64,000 bases of DNA. Origin: Cephalotrichum gorgonifer (lineage: Eukaryota; Ascomycota; Sordariomycetes; Microascales; Microascaceae). A program made the position numbers and the translations under genes. Shown piece after piece: positions 22,648 to 34,581 of the stretch (the first letter of the stretch is position 1; each line of letters opens with the position of its first letter). Below the pieces are notes generated by a model that ran no database searches, was not told where the DNA came from, and was given only the letters and a program-made list of their open reading frames with translations. The DNA lies in NCBI GenBank assembly GCA_900312665.1, contig ONZQ02000004.1, forward strand, positions 124,001 to 188,000, given 5' to 3'.

Positions 22648-23943
22648 CTAGGACCGCCCTACAAGGCCAAGGCCGACTCCCGAGAAGAGGGCTGCCACAG
22701 TCCACACCGCGGCATACCCGGCCGCCCCGGCGGGCTCGACGCCCGCAACCACCTTGGCGCACTGCAGGTAGGTGTTCACAAACGTGAGGACCACGGCGAC
22801 GGCCGTCCTGAGGATGCCCACTTTCGCCTTGGTCGTGTAGCCCCAGACGTTGTAGACGAACGTCTCCCCGAGCGAGGCGCGCACGGGGTCGAACCTCTGG
22901 AGCTTCTTGTCCTCGGCGCTCCTCCCGGTGCTCGCGAGGGGCGTGAATATGAAGGTCTTGGCGGCGAGCCCGAGCAGCACCGCGACCGGAGTGACCGAGG
23001 AGTAGGTAGCATCGTAAGCAGGCGCCACGGAGTGTATGCCCTCGAAGTAGAGGACGAGGACCCGCGGCAGGAAGGTCTTGTAGGCTAGCAGGAGCGAGAC
23101 GGAGTATACCACGGTCGAGAGCGCGACTGTGTACACCTGGACGGCGGGATCCGCGATGATCTCCCGATTTGGCACGGACTTGTCATCCGCATGCGCTCGG
23201 GACACGGGGCGAAGGAGCTGAAAGGGGATGAAGGTGGAGAGGACGTGGACGGCGAGCGCCGATAATACTGATGCGGGCCTAACATCGTAGAAGGTTGCCA
23301 GAAGGTAGAGCTGACGGCCCGCCGAGCATGTATCAGCACGAAGAACCTGGCACGAAACAATAGCATTATCGGGCGGCGTAGGAAACTCACAGAAGGGCCG
23401 CGGCAGAGGATGCTCAGCGCAGCCAAGTCAATACTGTCCAGGTTCCCAAACCAACCGATAGCAAGCTCCAGTCTGTTCACAAATATTGGTTAGGATCTCG
23501 TAAGCACCAGTAAGCAGCTAATGCGCATGCGCCCTTTCTAGAATATTGACGGGGCGATGCGAACTCAATGAGGCATCAGAAATAAAAGAAGGTCCAAGAA
23601 GAAGAAAAAAACAGCGCAGGGGGGAAAGCGCTTACATCCTCCATCCGGTAACAAGCGCGATATCCTCACCCGTATCCAGCGGCTTGGACACCGCCGCAAG
23701 CTCCCCCTGTGTCAGTGTCCCCAAGAGAGATTGGCCCAGCGACGACACGGTGAGGCTGAGGATTACCACGAGCGGGAACTGGACCGGGGCGGGAAGCTTC
23801 GCGGCCCGCCAGGTCTCGACATCGCCCTCGGACCCTTCTGCGACGGGACTATCGACCGCATCGGCGTCAAGGGACCTGAGGATCTCCTCGGCGTCCGTCT
23901 TGGCGACCGTCCCCCTGGCTGTGCGCGGTCGAAGCTCTACCAT
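22648..23943 (-). CDS. Unrecognised multi-pass membrane protein
   Basis: Three exons: 23636-23943, 23391-23472, 22648-23310; 350 aa. Introns 23473-23635 (GTAAGC...CCTAAC...ACAG) and 23311-23390 (GTGAGT...TCAG). I do not recognise the family. The N-terminal 45 residues are hydrophilic and acidic (KTDAEEILRSLDADAVD). About seven hydrophobic segments follow, for example FPLVVILSLTVSSLGQSLL, SVLSALAVHVLSTFIPF, VALSTVVYSVSLLLAYKTF, VTPVAVLLGLAAKTFIF, ILRTAVAVVLTFVNTYL and a Gly/Ala-rich final helix ending VGLGLVGRS. A charged loop (SRAHADDKSVPNREI) splits the protein near the middle. The helix pattern continues smoothly across both splice junctions, which supports the model. Function unknown. Confidence 0.75.
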
Positions 23944-25636
23944 GGCTGCCTCCTTAAGAACCTAGTAATAACGGCGACGATTTGGGAGGGCGTGATCAGG
24001 GTTTGAGATCTGAAAAGGTGAGGCTCTCAACCGGTGTTCGCGGGTGGCCCTGAATACCTTGCGACGGCTGTCGGCATGGGATATTTGATATGATCAGGTG
24101 GATGTTCCTGAGGTGCTCGGTATCTGATGATGCGCACTGTTGGCGATCGGGTAGTAGTTACTTGTACTCAGAATGGCGGGGGACTTTGATACTGGTAAAT
24201 GCATAAAACAGCTTGGTATAGCAATATGTAAACAAATCAGATCCAGGACCATACCCGTGACCTCATTGTGACAACCTGATCGTCAGTCCCGACCATCCAA
24301 CAGCTCCATCATTCCTCCTAGTTGCTGAAAGGAGAAATAGATGGACGAACGTAGGGGGCGCGGACCAAGGTCGTACGTAGTAGCCTTTTCACCAACCTGA
24401 ACAAAATGCATCTTCATCCCCTCAAGCTCTCATATTTCGGCGAGGCCAGTTTCGAGCTGGTCGTGAGACTTACCAAAGTGTGCTTGATAAGATATCCGTC
24501 TCGTCTGGGGGGAAGTGGAGCCGCATTAGCCGTACTTGCACTTGCAAGAGCTACTCGAACGGGCGGAAAGGAGCCGTTTTCACATGTGTCTGCGAGTGAG
24601 CTTGAGTTCAACTGGCTCACAAGTAAACAACGTCCTTCAAGCCCCCTGCCAACCCCCCAACCCAAATATCTCGCGTTTCCCCTTATCGGAGACGGATCAC
24701 TCTTCGTCCTCAAAGGCTTGTTCGCCTCTCCCCCCCGCCCCCCGTCAATTATCCCGTGGCGGGTACTAAAAAAGTCCCTTCCTCTGCCAGCGAAGCATGA
24801 AGCGCCGCCAAGCTCCGCGATCTTCGGGGCTCCACTCCCCCGCACATAATGTATCATCGGCGAACAAAATTTTGAAAGCTCTTTCCCCACAGCTACAGGT
24901 AGCTAGCCCTTCTCCTCTAGCTAGAAAACAAGGGAAGAAAAAGTCGACACCTCCCACCTCCACTTCTCTCTACTTTTTCTTCTTTACTTACACCCTGCTT
25001 GAAACCGCCTAGGCATGCCGCCTGAGAAGCTCCCAGGGCAACCACCCTCACAGGTCCCACGGCACGACATATACACCTCATCTCAATCCCCCAAAAGAGC
25101 GAACGAGAAGAACCCCCAAAAGAAGAAGGAAAAAAACAGCACCAGAGCTCCATGGAGGAAGCTGCCTCTTAACCATCAGTGTGCAATAGCTTGTCACCAG
25201 GCACCGCTCCACGAAACGTGCCCGAGCCTTCCAAATGCGGATGGATATTCATATCGGAAAGAGAAAGATGGAGGTTATGTCCAAGGTATTATATTCTGGT
25301 GTCTACTCGACGCCTCCCCGACCCTTTCTTTAACCTCATGGCTCGACAAAACTCGTTCCGAAACTCAGGCCAGGGGATCAACGCATGTACGACCCTGATT
25401 CATCGAAACGAGGTCCTCCACTCTTCGGTGCAAAGGGTTCGACGGCAGCGGAGCAGGACCACCCTTTTCCAACATCGCTCATATGGAAATTTGTGATACA
25501 AAAAATTGTAAGCCAAAAAAAGGAGAAAAAAAAACTTGTGCACCGAGGCTATCTGAGCCCTTCCAAACATATCGTCATGCAGAAACATTCCCGGGACTAA
25601 AATGCCCCGGCATTCCTGGTTATTGAGGTCCATCCT
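23944..25636. other. Intergenic
   Basis: 1.7 kb between the start of the membrane-protein gene and the end of the C2H2 gene. A 147-codon ATG frame at 24406-24849 (+) exists but overlaps an equally long antisense frame and resembles no protein. One ACTTGTAC motif near 24160. Nothing else is seen. Confidence 0.45.
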
Positions 25637-27294
25637 TTATAGGACCATCCTCCCGAACACGCCATCGTCGTCCTCGTCACTCCGGGCCCTGGTACCGTGC
25701 ACTTCGTCATCTTCTTCTATGCCACTATCGGCGCTATCCTCCATCCTGACATCAACGCTGCGGTTCCTCTCCCCGCGCGTGAAGCTCTCCGGCTGTCGAC
25801 TCGGGAAGCTGTTGATGAAGCCCGCGCTCGACAGGGATGCGGCCTGGTCGAGATATTGCGCCGGGAGGGGTGGTACGGGAGGGGCGTCAGCAGGGACACC
25901 GACACCGCGTCCGCCGTTGCTACTGTTGAAGCTGCAACTCAAAAGCTCGACTGCAGCCGCCAATTCACGATCGTCTTGTCCAGAAACATCCATCCCGGAC
26001 GATGATAGTTGGCGGTCCCGGCTCTGCTGCTGGCCATGCCCGAAACGTGCCAGGGAGACATTCGGCGCACTGCCCGCAAAGCCAGATCCAGGTGTCGACT
26101 GGTACGACCTGGAAAACCCGCCACCGCTGTACCTCTTCGAGATGTACTCGGGTATGTTGTGGCCAAAGACCTCCTGGTGAGGCGGCGGGGTGGTATCGGC
26201 CGAACTCTGTCTGTCGTTCATTTCCGAATAACCCGAGGCCGTAGGCGAGGAAGATTCGACGTCGCTCGGGAACCCCCTTGCGGAATCCGGAGGGGTGGCG
26301 GCGGCGTTGGGAGGGGCTGCCGTCGCGTTTTCGTCCTGTGCAGGGTCGTTGTTCATGGCCACTAATACGCTAGCAGCCTCGAGGAGCTGAACTTGTTGAT
26401 GCTTGGAGATAAGCAGCTTGGAGGTGTACGACCACTCAGGAGTATGCTCCCACCTGCCAGGCAAGAAACAGTCAGCGACGCTGGTCGAGGGGTATACGCA
26501 AGCCGCCTCGAATTCCTTCCAGTGAGGGGACGACACCGTGACGAGCGTTGAGGTATCTCGCACGAGCACATGGGAGGAGGTACGAACAAGTGTTTTGTCA
26601 GGCAACTGCTATGCTTGTAGCCCTTCCCGCATTTCTCGCAGCGTAGCTCCGCCCGGCTCTTCCTGCCTTCCTTTGTAAGCGGCTGGCCGTCGCTGGCTCG
26701 TCGGATGCGGGCCTTCTGTTGCGCCTCGGCCGCCGCGTACTCAGGCGACCCGTCGGCCGGGTCGTCGTCAATGGCGTGTTCTGGAATTTCTGCGTGCCTG
26801 TCCGCCATCAACTTGGTCGTGAGCAGACTAGTAGGAGCACCCCTCCCTGCAAACACCTTGGACACGGTATGCCGGCGGCCAAACCCGGCGCTCGGCAGGG
26901 ATGAGGACACATCCTCGGCATCCTTGATGGCCGCCGTTATCGCCGCTACGTTAGGAGCGCCATTATTCATAGACTTTCGCCGTGTGACGCGATTGTTCGA
27001 GGGGAGCGGTCCTGGTCCGAGGAGAACCGACTGCGAGCTCGTTCGCGAGTGGGATTGTCGGTTTGAGAGACTCGAGCTCGGCATCGTGGACGACAGGGAG
27101 GGCCGATGAGTCAATGGTCGCGATGAGTGTTGAATTTCCTGAAGGAAGATCCTCGTTAGCAGGGGGGAACAGGAACGTGGAGGAGAGGTTAACTGGGAGG
27201 GGAATGCGAATGGGGGCTGTGAATAGGGACGGAAAGGAAAGGGGATGGGTAGTATCCGCGCGGCCGCGATGCCACATACCTTGGATGAAGCCAT
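25637..27294 (-). CDS. Single C2H2 zinc-finger protein
   Basis: Three exons: 27280-27294 (MASSK), 26588-27138 and 25637-26453; 460 aa. The first intron, 27139-27279, has GTATGT...TCAG. The second, 26454-26587, uses the less common donor GTTCGT and splits the zinc finger; splicing gives CEKCGKGYKHSSCLTKHLWEH, a canonical C-x2-C-x12-H-x3-H finger at residues 172-192. It is followed by EWSYTSKLLISKHQQVQLLE, a block I know from a conserved family of filamentous-ascomycete C2H2 proteins. The flanks are Ser/Pro-rich and disordered; the C-terminus is acidic (EEDDEVHG, SDEDDDGVFGRMVL). Likely a nuclear DNA-binding regulator; target unknown. Confidence 0.82.
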
Positions 27295-30200
27295 TGCTTG
27301 CAGCCTCCGTTCTAACACATTCGAATTGAGGTGGGTTTGTCGACGTCGCTCCCCGGAGCAGCAGAACAGGGGCAACCTGAATGAAGCTGAGCGATGTTAT
27401 TTAGTGAATAAAAGTGAGACGAGGGCTCTTCTTCCTGTGTGTGCGGCTTTCTTTTTTTTTTTTAAGTGGTGTGGACAGGTTGAAGGGGAGGGAGAGGAGG
27501 GAGCGAAATAATATTTTGGGACAAGTAATTCCGTCAAGCAAGGCGGGGGTGTGTGTGTGGGTGCAGTAGGGGGGCGCGCAAGTATGAATGGGTATTACTT
27601 TCGAGTACAAGCGAGTAATAGGTACGGACGTGCCCGTAGTATGGTTGGTTACAAAGTATGTTACCGTGGGCATCCATTCCATCTCCTTCCTTCCTCGCTG
27701 TACTTTAAAGTTGGGTATGGGGTACTAGAACTAATTGCCAGAGTCATCCACTTACCCCTCAGCACTAGCGGAAGGACCAAGCCACCCTGGTCCGTAGTAC
27801 CCTGTCACTCCCACTCAGTGTGTGAGTACAGAGTACCCATTCTTGTACATGACAGCTGGGCATGGATAGGGGAATCTCGAATTCTTGTCCTTGTCCTTTA
27901 GTACTTGTACCTGTGGTTGGAAGGCAGTCACGGTTTTTGATGTAGGCGCGCGATGTCAACCCCATCCATCCCCATGAGAACGGGAAGAGGAGAAGGAGGG
28001 AACGGCCGTATCAGCTAATACTGCGCTGGTCTGGGTGGCAACGGCCGATCGCAGGCACGACAGCAAGCCCAAGGCCCCCTAACGCCCTCCGTGGACGGCC
28101 CAGCACGCAACTATCGTAATACCCACCACCATCGCAGTCGAGCCCACGCCATGCTTCGTCAGCATCGCCAAACAAGTACTGGCCGAGGGGTCCGGTGGTA
28201 CTCCGTACTTGTACATGTATTGCCCCCAATGGATGTGTAATGGGGACGACCCCTCAACACCGGACCATCTATTGGTGGTAGTACAACATGCGTTGAGGAG
28301 TGCTATTATCGACTGCTCGTGACTTGGGCTCCTTATTTCGCTCTGAAGGGTATTACCATAATAATTCATGTGTAAACAGCGACGGCACCGTACGAAAACG
28401 GATCGAGCCTTCTCATCACTTCGGGTACACGGTCACGCCGGTTAGGTCGTTCTCCGTTTCGCTTCCAGCGCCTGATGTTCCGGACGACTCAGCATGCCCA
28501 GGTCGTATCGCACTCAATACTCCGTACAAGTAAGGCCGGCCCATCCTGGGGTGGCGAAGAGGTGTGTCGATATCCAACAAAAAAAAGTGGCACCGGAATT
28601 GGGGTAAAGATAATAATAAGTCGTAAGTGTGCCTTTTTTTTTTTTACGGATCCTGTCTCTCCTGGCCTGACCATAATGGCTCCCGCCCCCGAGTACTTGT
28701 ACCAAACTAGTCCAAGGATCACCGTACCAGTCGGTAGGCGCCGGGCGCCTATTTCTTTGAGACAGGGAGAAACATCGATAGACCTGACCTCTTTCATACG
28801 AGTGATACACAACTGCAAGGCACAACATCGTGCCGATACCTATACTATGAGTACCTACGGGGCCTTGGCCTTTTCACGATAGAGGGTGGCTACATGTCTT
28901 CAGAAGGGCATGCCAACGATGCCGAATCATGTAAGCCAGTGGAAAGTGTCGCTCGTACGCAGCCATGTTACATGGAAGTATGCACTACAGAGGGGATTAA
29001 GCTCGATCGTGTTCCATAAACCCGCCAGGCATCTTAAAGTATTATTATCGAGCGGACTTACGCGTAGGCCAGGCGAGGTAATAGGCCCCAGCCATCCGAT
29101 ACTGAGTAACTAATACTGAGTTCCCCCCGGAACCGGAAATGTGGATCCCATGACTCAGTACAGGGAAGTACTTGTACTCACACCAGGGCAGGAGAGAGAT
29201 CAGCCCGCACCCCATGAACACAAGTGGATTCTGGCTTGTGATAGCAGGATACAATGTGTCTAGAAACTTCCACACATTACATACAGTCAGTCCGTCCCAT
29301 GGAAGCAAAAAAAAAAAAAACACGGGAGCAGCTTGAATAAGAATGACAATCTGTCTTGCCGCCCGATTAGACCAATGAGGTCAACTGGGGTATGGATCGA
29401 AGCGAGACGCGCAACTTTTACAATTAAATCTCGTCAGCAGGCCCCAGCTCAGGAGGATGGCTGTGTGAGGTTCGATTGGGGCACCATTCCCCGATCAGGT
29501 GGACTCTACAGCGCCATATTGGTGAGGGGGGGATGGTACGCTAGGCTCCTGCTAAAGTGGCACGTTCCCCTGCATCCGGAGCGATACTTACACGAGTGGC
29601 AGTAGCCCAGCTGCATTGGGTATTTACTCCGCCATGAGGAGGGACCAGGCATTGGTTGTTCGAAAGGGTGTAGTAATAATACGAGTACAGAGTACTTGGG
29701 TACCAATAGGCGATGGATACGGCATCCCGTGTATACTTGGACGAGAAGGAAGCACGGTGGATCTGGCCCAGCTCACAAGTATGGCGGACGTAGCGTAGTA
29801 CCCCATATCCATTTAGATCACGTCGTACCTGATAAATAATACTTCCATGTCCATCCGTACAAGTACAAGTCAATGTTCATCCCCGTTCGTTCGCTGCCTG
29901 AGTCTTCCATGGGGGGAAGGAGCCTTCCAAGTTCATGCAGGTCAACACATTCGGCAGACCAACACCACCCACCACATAACATACAATGTACTCGTTCTTG
30001 TATTAATACGGTCTACGGATACGGGGCGTTTATTTACGCGGACAATTTATGCTCATCGAGATTTTGTCATGCGCGCTTTTGTGCTAATATCAGCCTCATT
30101 GCGCCCAAATAAAGCAGACTGAGAGTACATACCAATGAGTCGTGCGTCGTATGGAATGGAATTTCTAATTTCCAAGGCGGTTGACCATTTCTCAGGATGA

Positions 30201-32492
30201 TCCTCCGAACAACAGACTCGTGGGGATCTCGCGCGCTGAGGGAGCTCTGCATTCATTACTTCCAGTGCTTTCTCAGACTTCCTACCAACGCTGTTGACGA
30301 GAAACAAAGAGTGGCGTTGGGCGTTTGCGGTGTTGCCGTGTTCGGATACCACCACACGCATGTCCCTGGCACGACCTGCGACCAATCATCATCGTGCCCT
30401 CGCCACCACCCTCTTCCCATGTCTGGTCTGCTCAATGCAGGCCAGCGGAAGTCGTCTTCTTGCTTCTTGGTGGTGGGCGGGCTTGCGTGATCACAGGACC
30501 ATTCTTGGCCACCTGCACAACATAATACTTGCCGAACCGGTCAAGTTGCCCCCCCCCCCCCCTTCTGCTTTTGTCTTCTGCCTCCTGATGGTCCTTTGAG
30601 TAAGCTTGATCGGCCTCCGTTAGGTCAGACTCCTGTTTACGTCTCGCGTACTTGCCCGGCCTGGCATTGCCCAAGGACATCACTCATCGTCTTCGAATTG
30701 GGAAATTCCTACCCGTACGGCTACAACACACGGTTCCGTCCGCGGGCGTTGGTATTTGGAACGGTTGATACCAACCCCGTTTTGACTCATTGACGTTGGT
30801 GGACGTCCGTAAGCCATACATGGCGTCGCCGTCAGTGGTGGGATACCAGAAAAAAAAAGCCTTGTGTCTGTGCAAAGGCGATGGGATGAAACTAGCTGGA
30901 CCTTGGTTCCAATTTCCCATAGCCATGAAACCGGAACCTCCGAGCGCAACTTAAACCGATCCTGGCCATGCTAGGGCTAACTGATAACACCAGGGACACG
31001 GACTTGACCCGGCCGTGCCCACGATTCATCATCTCGAAGCTTCCCTCCTGGCGTTGTTTCACTACAACATCACCGTGACCCGTTTTTAGCCTGTACTAGG
31101 AAACATGCAAATCACCGCTGTAACCCGATCCTACTCACCTCCACAGCCACCTGCAGGTGTCGGTGGGCGTGAAAACGGGTGGGGAGGGAGGGATAAGTTT
31201 TTTTTTCGGCATTACACCCTCGTGTGTAGGGGACTATCACGCGCGCCTGAAGGGGGGGATGTCTTCAAACTCCCAGACATTTTTAACTGTCACCTGCGTC
31301 GATGTCTTTAACTGACGGATGCAACACACTGGGATGGATGCGGCCTCTCAGCCTCAGATCCTTCCGCCGCCACCAAGGGACAGACAGGGGTTGCTTCCGA
31401 TGATAATCGCCCCGTTTCCGCTCCGCTCGTGAACCTCATTCGCCCATATTTTCTTCTTTTTCCTTCTGCTGCGGTTCGAATCTAGCACAGGCATGGGGAC
31501 CAGGATCTTGTGCCGTTTTCTGAAGCGGATATTGGGTTCGTGACCTTGGCTTCGGAGTAGATACCCCCTGCATTATTACTCCGAAAGCCGAAGCGGGAGC
31601 CGCCTTGTGAGGTTTGCGGGAACAACTGCTAGTGTACGCCTATTCTAGGGACCGGGGTGGTGGTGTTATTTTTCAAGTGTACTTGTAAGTGTACGGGATT
31701 CGATGTACACTAAGTACATGCCCACTAGGTGTACATATCGTATAAAGATCGTCAACTCGTACTGTTGAGATACAGTGATACGGGGATCTGCCCCAGATTG
31801 AGGCTCCTTTTTCACTTAACTTTGAGAAACCAGCGATGTACACTGAGCATATCGCCTGTGTGCACCAACGGTCTATCGTGGTAGCTCCGCATCAGAGTTG
31901 GACCCTGCACTAATGGCCACCAATCATTAGCCTCGGGTACGGTGTCGAATGAACCTGGCATCGGCTTGGCGGCCATTACTGAGGGGAAGATTTATCAGAG
32001 CCATTGGATAAACCAACCCGAAAAGCTCCGCAATGTGGTGTTCCGTATCTTCCCCTCCACTTTGTCATTCTGGGTAGTCAGCGTCTTCGGGGCGCCACTA
32101 TCACTCTTATCCTGCATCGCTGCTTCTTATCCTGAAGCCAAGGAAATGGTAGACGCTATGGAGGGGATGGACTGAAACGAGAGTGTTTTCGTGATGGTCT
32201 TTGCTGCAAATATTCTTCTATAATAATAGCGACTACTCGTGCTTCTAGTCGTTTCACGTACGACCAGAATAATAAGTGCTCCCTGCCGATCATTTGTACT
32301 TACTGGGTTTTGGATTATCCATAATCGTTTGGGTATCATACTTGTTGTATACATACATACCCCTCGTTTGATATACTGGATCTGGATTACTCCGTAATAC
32401 TTTCGAGATTCGACCTCCCCCCGCCTCTCGGCGCAGCAAACCAGCAGGATTACAGCATCGCAGCTCTCACCTCAAAGAGGGACTCCTTTACG
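27295..32492. other. 5.2-kb gene-poor region
   Basis: No credible gene over 5.2 kb. Frames are short, antisense-overlapping and broken by homopolymers (T at 28634-28644, A at 29309-29321, C at 30549-30562). Five of the seven perfect GTACTTGTAC/GTACAAGTAC decamers in the window lie between 27901 and 29866. No transposase, reverse transcriptase, terminal inverted repeat or long direct repeat could be read by eye. Confidence 0.5.
30549..30562 (+). repeat. Poly-C run
   Basis: Fourteen consecutive C residues in the gene-poor region. Confidence 0.8.
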
Positions 32493-33029
32493 ATGTCTGA
32501 CGTATTCCGAAGAGCCGGCGGTCGTGGCGGCGCGGGTAACTTCATCTCCCAGAACGACGTTAACGCCGCCCAACCCAACGAAGTACGTAACCCACTCCAT
32601 TTCCCCCGGCCATATCGCATGCCACAGGGGACTAGGTGAGCATCAGAACTGACTTTGACATTCTCTCAGGACCTTGAGGCCCAGAAGCTACCAGCCCAGG
32701 CCCAGGCCCCCGTCCAACAACAACCCCAGCCCTACGCTAGGGTTGGTAGGGGAGGCGCGGGCAACTTCCACGACTCGGCCAACCTGCCGGAGGAGTCTCG
32801 TGAGGAGGTCGCCGAGAGGACCGGCACGGCCGTGGCTGCTCCATCTGCCCGCCGGTCGGGACTGACGGGGAGGGGAGGTGTGGGCAACTGGTCCGACAGC
32901 GCAACGGCGCCGCAGGACCCCGATGCGAGAAAGAAGGAGGAATTGGCGAACAAGGTTGTCCGGAATGTGGATGCAGAACTGCCGATGCCACCCAAAATTT
33001 ACACATCGCCCCTGAAAGAGGAGGCGTGA
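32493..33029 (+). CDS. DUF3602 protein with GRGGAGN repeats
   Basis: Two exons, 32493-32582 and 32670-33029, 149 aa. Intron 32583-32669 (GTACGT...TCAG). The protein is disordered-looking and built around three copies of a Gly-Arg motif: GGRGGAGNFIS near the N-terminus, VGRGGAGNFHDS in the middle and TGRGGVGNWSDS near residue 110. This is the hallmark of the fungal DUF3602 family, whose function is unknown. The linkers are Gln/Pro/Ala-rich, and the C-terminus is charged (KKEELANKVVRNVDAELPMP). An RNA-binding or phase-separating role is possible from the RGG content but is inference. It converges on rlp24, ending 316 bp away. Confidence 0.88.
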
Positions 33030-33345
33030 GAGTCTTTTTGTCTGGGCTGGGGAAGAGAAGAAAAAAGGGGGTGGGTTGCGATGTCTTGCGCCAGTGTTTA
33101 GCTGTTTCTGCAAAGAAGGGGGGGGGCCTACACCGCCATCGCTGCATGGAGTAGAAAGGCGTTTCGTACGATGTGATACCCATTTCGAGGTCCACATGCA
33201 GTATCCGCAGCAGAACTTTAACTAAAAAACAAATACCCATTGAATTTGTCGTCGCAGAAGAAAAAAATACCTTCCCGGAACTCCATACATTGAAGAAACC
33301 AGCCCGTACCCCCAGAACCTTTTGAGACTTTTTTGTTCAACAGAC
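33030..33345. other. Intergenic, convergent 3' ends
   Basis: 316 bp between the stops of the DUF3602 gene (+) and rlp24 (-). 3' UTR sequence only; nothing else is seen. Confidence 0.45.
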
Positions 33346-34176
33346 TCACGCCTCGATGCCCTCCATGTCCTCCCAGGTATTGTCCTCCTCCTCCACCTCC
33401 TGGTCCCCATCCACGGTCCACCTCACCTTCTGCTTCTTCTTCAGCTCCGACTTGTTCACGTCCACCATGTCCTCCACCATCATCTCGCCCTCGGCCTCCA
33501 TCTCCAGCCTCTTCCTCTCGCTTCCCCGCATCTTGGGCAGCAGGTGGCCGTGCGTCTCCACCAGCTTCTTCGCCGCCTCGATCTGCCGCTGCTTGTTGCC
33601 CGCCATGCGACGCCTGTAGAAGACCCTCTCGCGACGGGCGCGGATCTCGGATATCCTCTTCATGGCGGCGACCGTCTTGTTGACGAGGTCGCGGTTGTAC
33701 CGGATGGGGACGTTGCGGCGGGCCGCGAACTGGAGCGTGCTGTCGACGAGCATCTCCTTGCCGGCCGCGCGCCGGAAGGCCTTGGTCCACTTGAGCTTAC
33801 GGGGGTTGCGCTTCATCTTGAACTGTTAAAATTAGGGAGGTTAGTTTGTGTTGCGTTTTCGTCTCCGTCTTCGTTGGTTGACCACCACCCTGCCCTTCTT
33901 CCAACAGAGAGGGCGGCCGCCGAGAGAAAGAGTGGTACAGCAAAGAGTCAAGCACATACGTTCTTGTGGCACTTGCTCCGGCAGAATCGGAAGACTTTCG
34001 CATCGTTCCGCACAAAGGTGATACCCTTGCTGGGATAGGCCGGACGGCTACAGAAGTAGCAAGTTTCGATCCTAGAGAGCGGGACTGATTAGCCACTAAT
34101 GAACACATAAGGAAAAAGGAAGAAAAGAAAAGTCCAATCATGAGGATATTCTTCTTTCGTCAACGGCGTACCTCAT
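33346..34176 (-). CDS. rlp24: Ribosome biogenesis protein Rlp24
   Basis: Three exons: 34172-34176 (ATGAG only), 33960-34071, 33346-33822; 197 aa, the usual family length. Introns 34072-34171 (GTACGC...CTAG) and 33823-33959 (GTATGT...AACAG). Rlp24 is a placeholder for ribosomal protein eL24 on pre-60S particles and is removed by the AAA ATPase Drg1. The zinc-binding L24e domain is complete: Cys6, Cys9, Cys32 and Cys36 in RIETCYFCSRPAYPSKG and RFCRSKCHKN, then FKMKRNPRKLKWTKAFRRA. The acidic and basic C-terminal extension (SELKKKQKVRWTVDGD, EEEDNTWEDMEGIEA) separates Rlp24 from eL24 and is the part that contacts Drg1 in yeast. Confidence 0.95.
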
Positions 34177-34581
34177 TGTGTCGGTGTCTGCGGGTTTCTG
34201 GGGCGTACTGGGGGGGCCCTTGGTGATCGGATTGTGCTAGACGGTGACAAAACTTTTGACACTCTCTCAAGATTTTTCAAAAGGTTCATTGTCCCACTAT
34301 CGATAGCGAGGTGGGGTTTCCGAACGGAGGCGTTGTGGGGCTAGATCCAAGCCACGTGATCTCGTGCCTAGCTTCACTAGCTCCCCGACGCGTCTCGAGG
34401 AGCATGACTGCCTAGGCTAGGGAACAGGGGAAGCAGGCTCAGGGCCATTCGTTTCTTACTTCAACTTGACCTTTTTTCTTTCTATTTTCTGCTTTATTTC
34501 CCTGTATGGCGTCAATGATTTGATTTCTATAAAAATCCATCTTCCTATCCCAATTGCAGCTTTTGAACAACACCACCCAAG
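34177..34581. promoter_or_regulatory. Divergent promoter, rlp24 / ku80
   Basis: 405 bp between two start codons pointing away from each other. Pyrimidine-rich stretches (CTTTTTTCTTTC) lie near 34470 on the ku80 side. No specific operator is identified. Confidence 0.5.

Noticed and set aside
24406..24849. 147-codon ATG frame
   Set aside because: No recognisable domain, overlapped by a 158-codon antisense frame; both look like chance in GC-rich DNA.
31471..31485. Possible tRNA B-box GGTTCGAATCT
   Set aside because: The flanking bases do not form a T-arm stem and no A-box or acceptor stem was found around it.
27295..32492. Mobile element in the gene-poor interval
   Set aside because: No terminal repeats, target-site duplication or element protein could be read; short motif repeats alone do not make a transposon.
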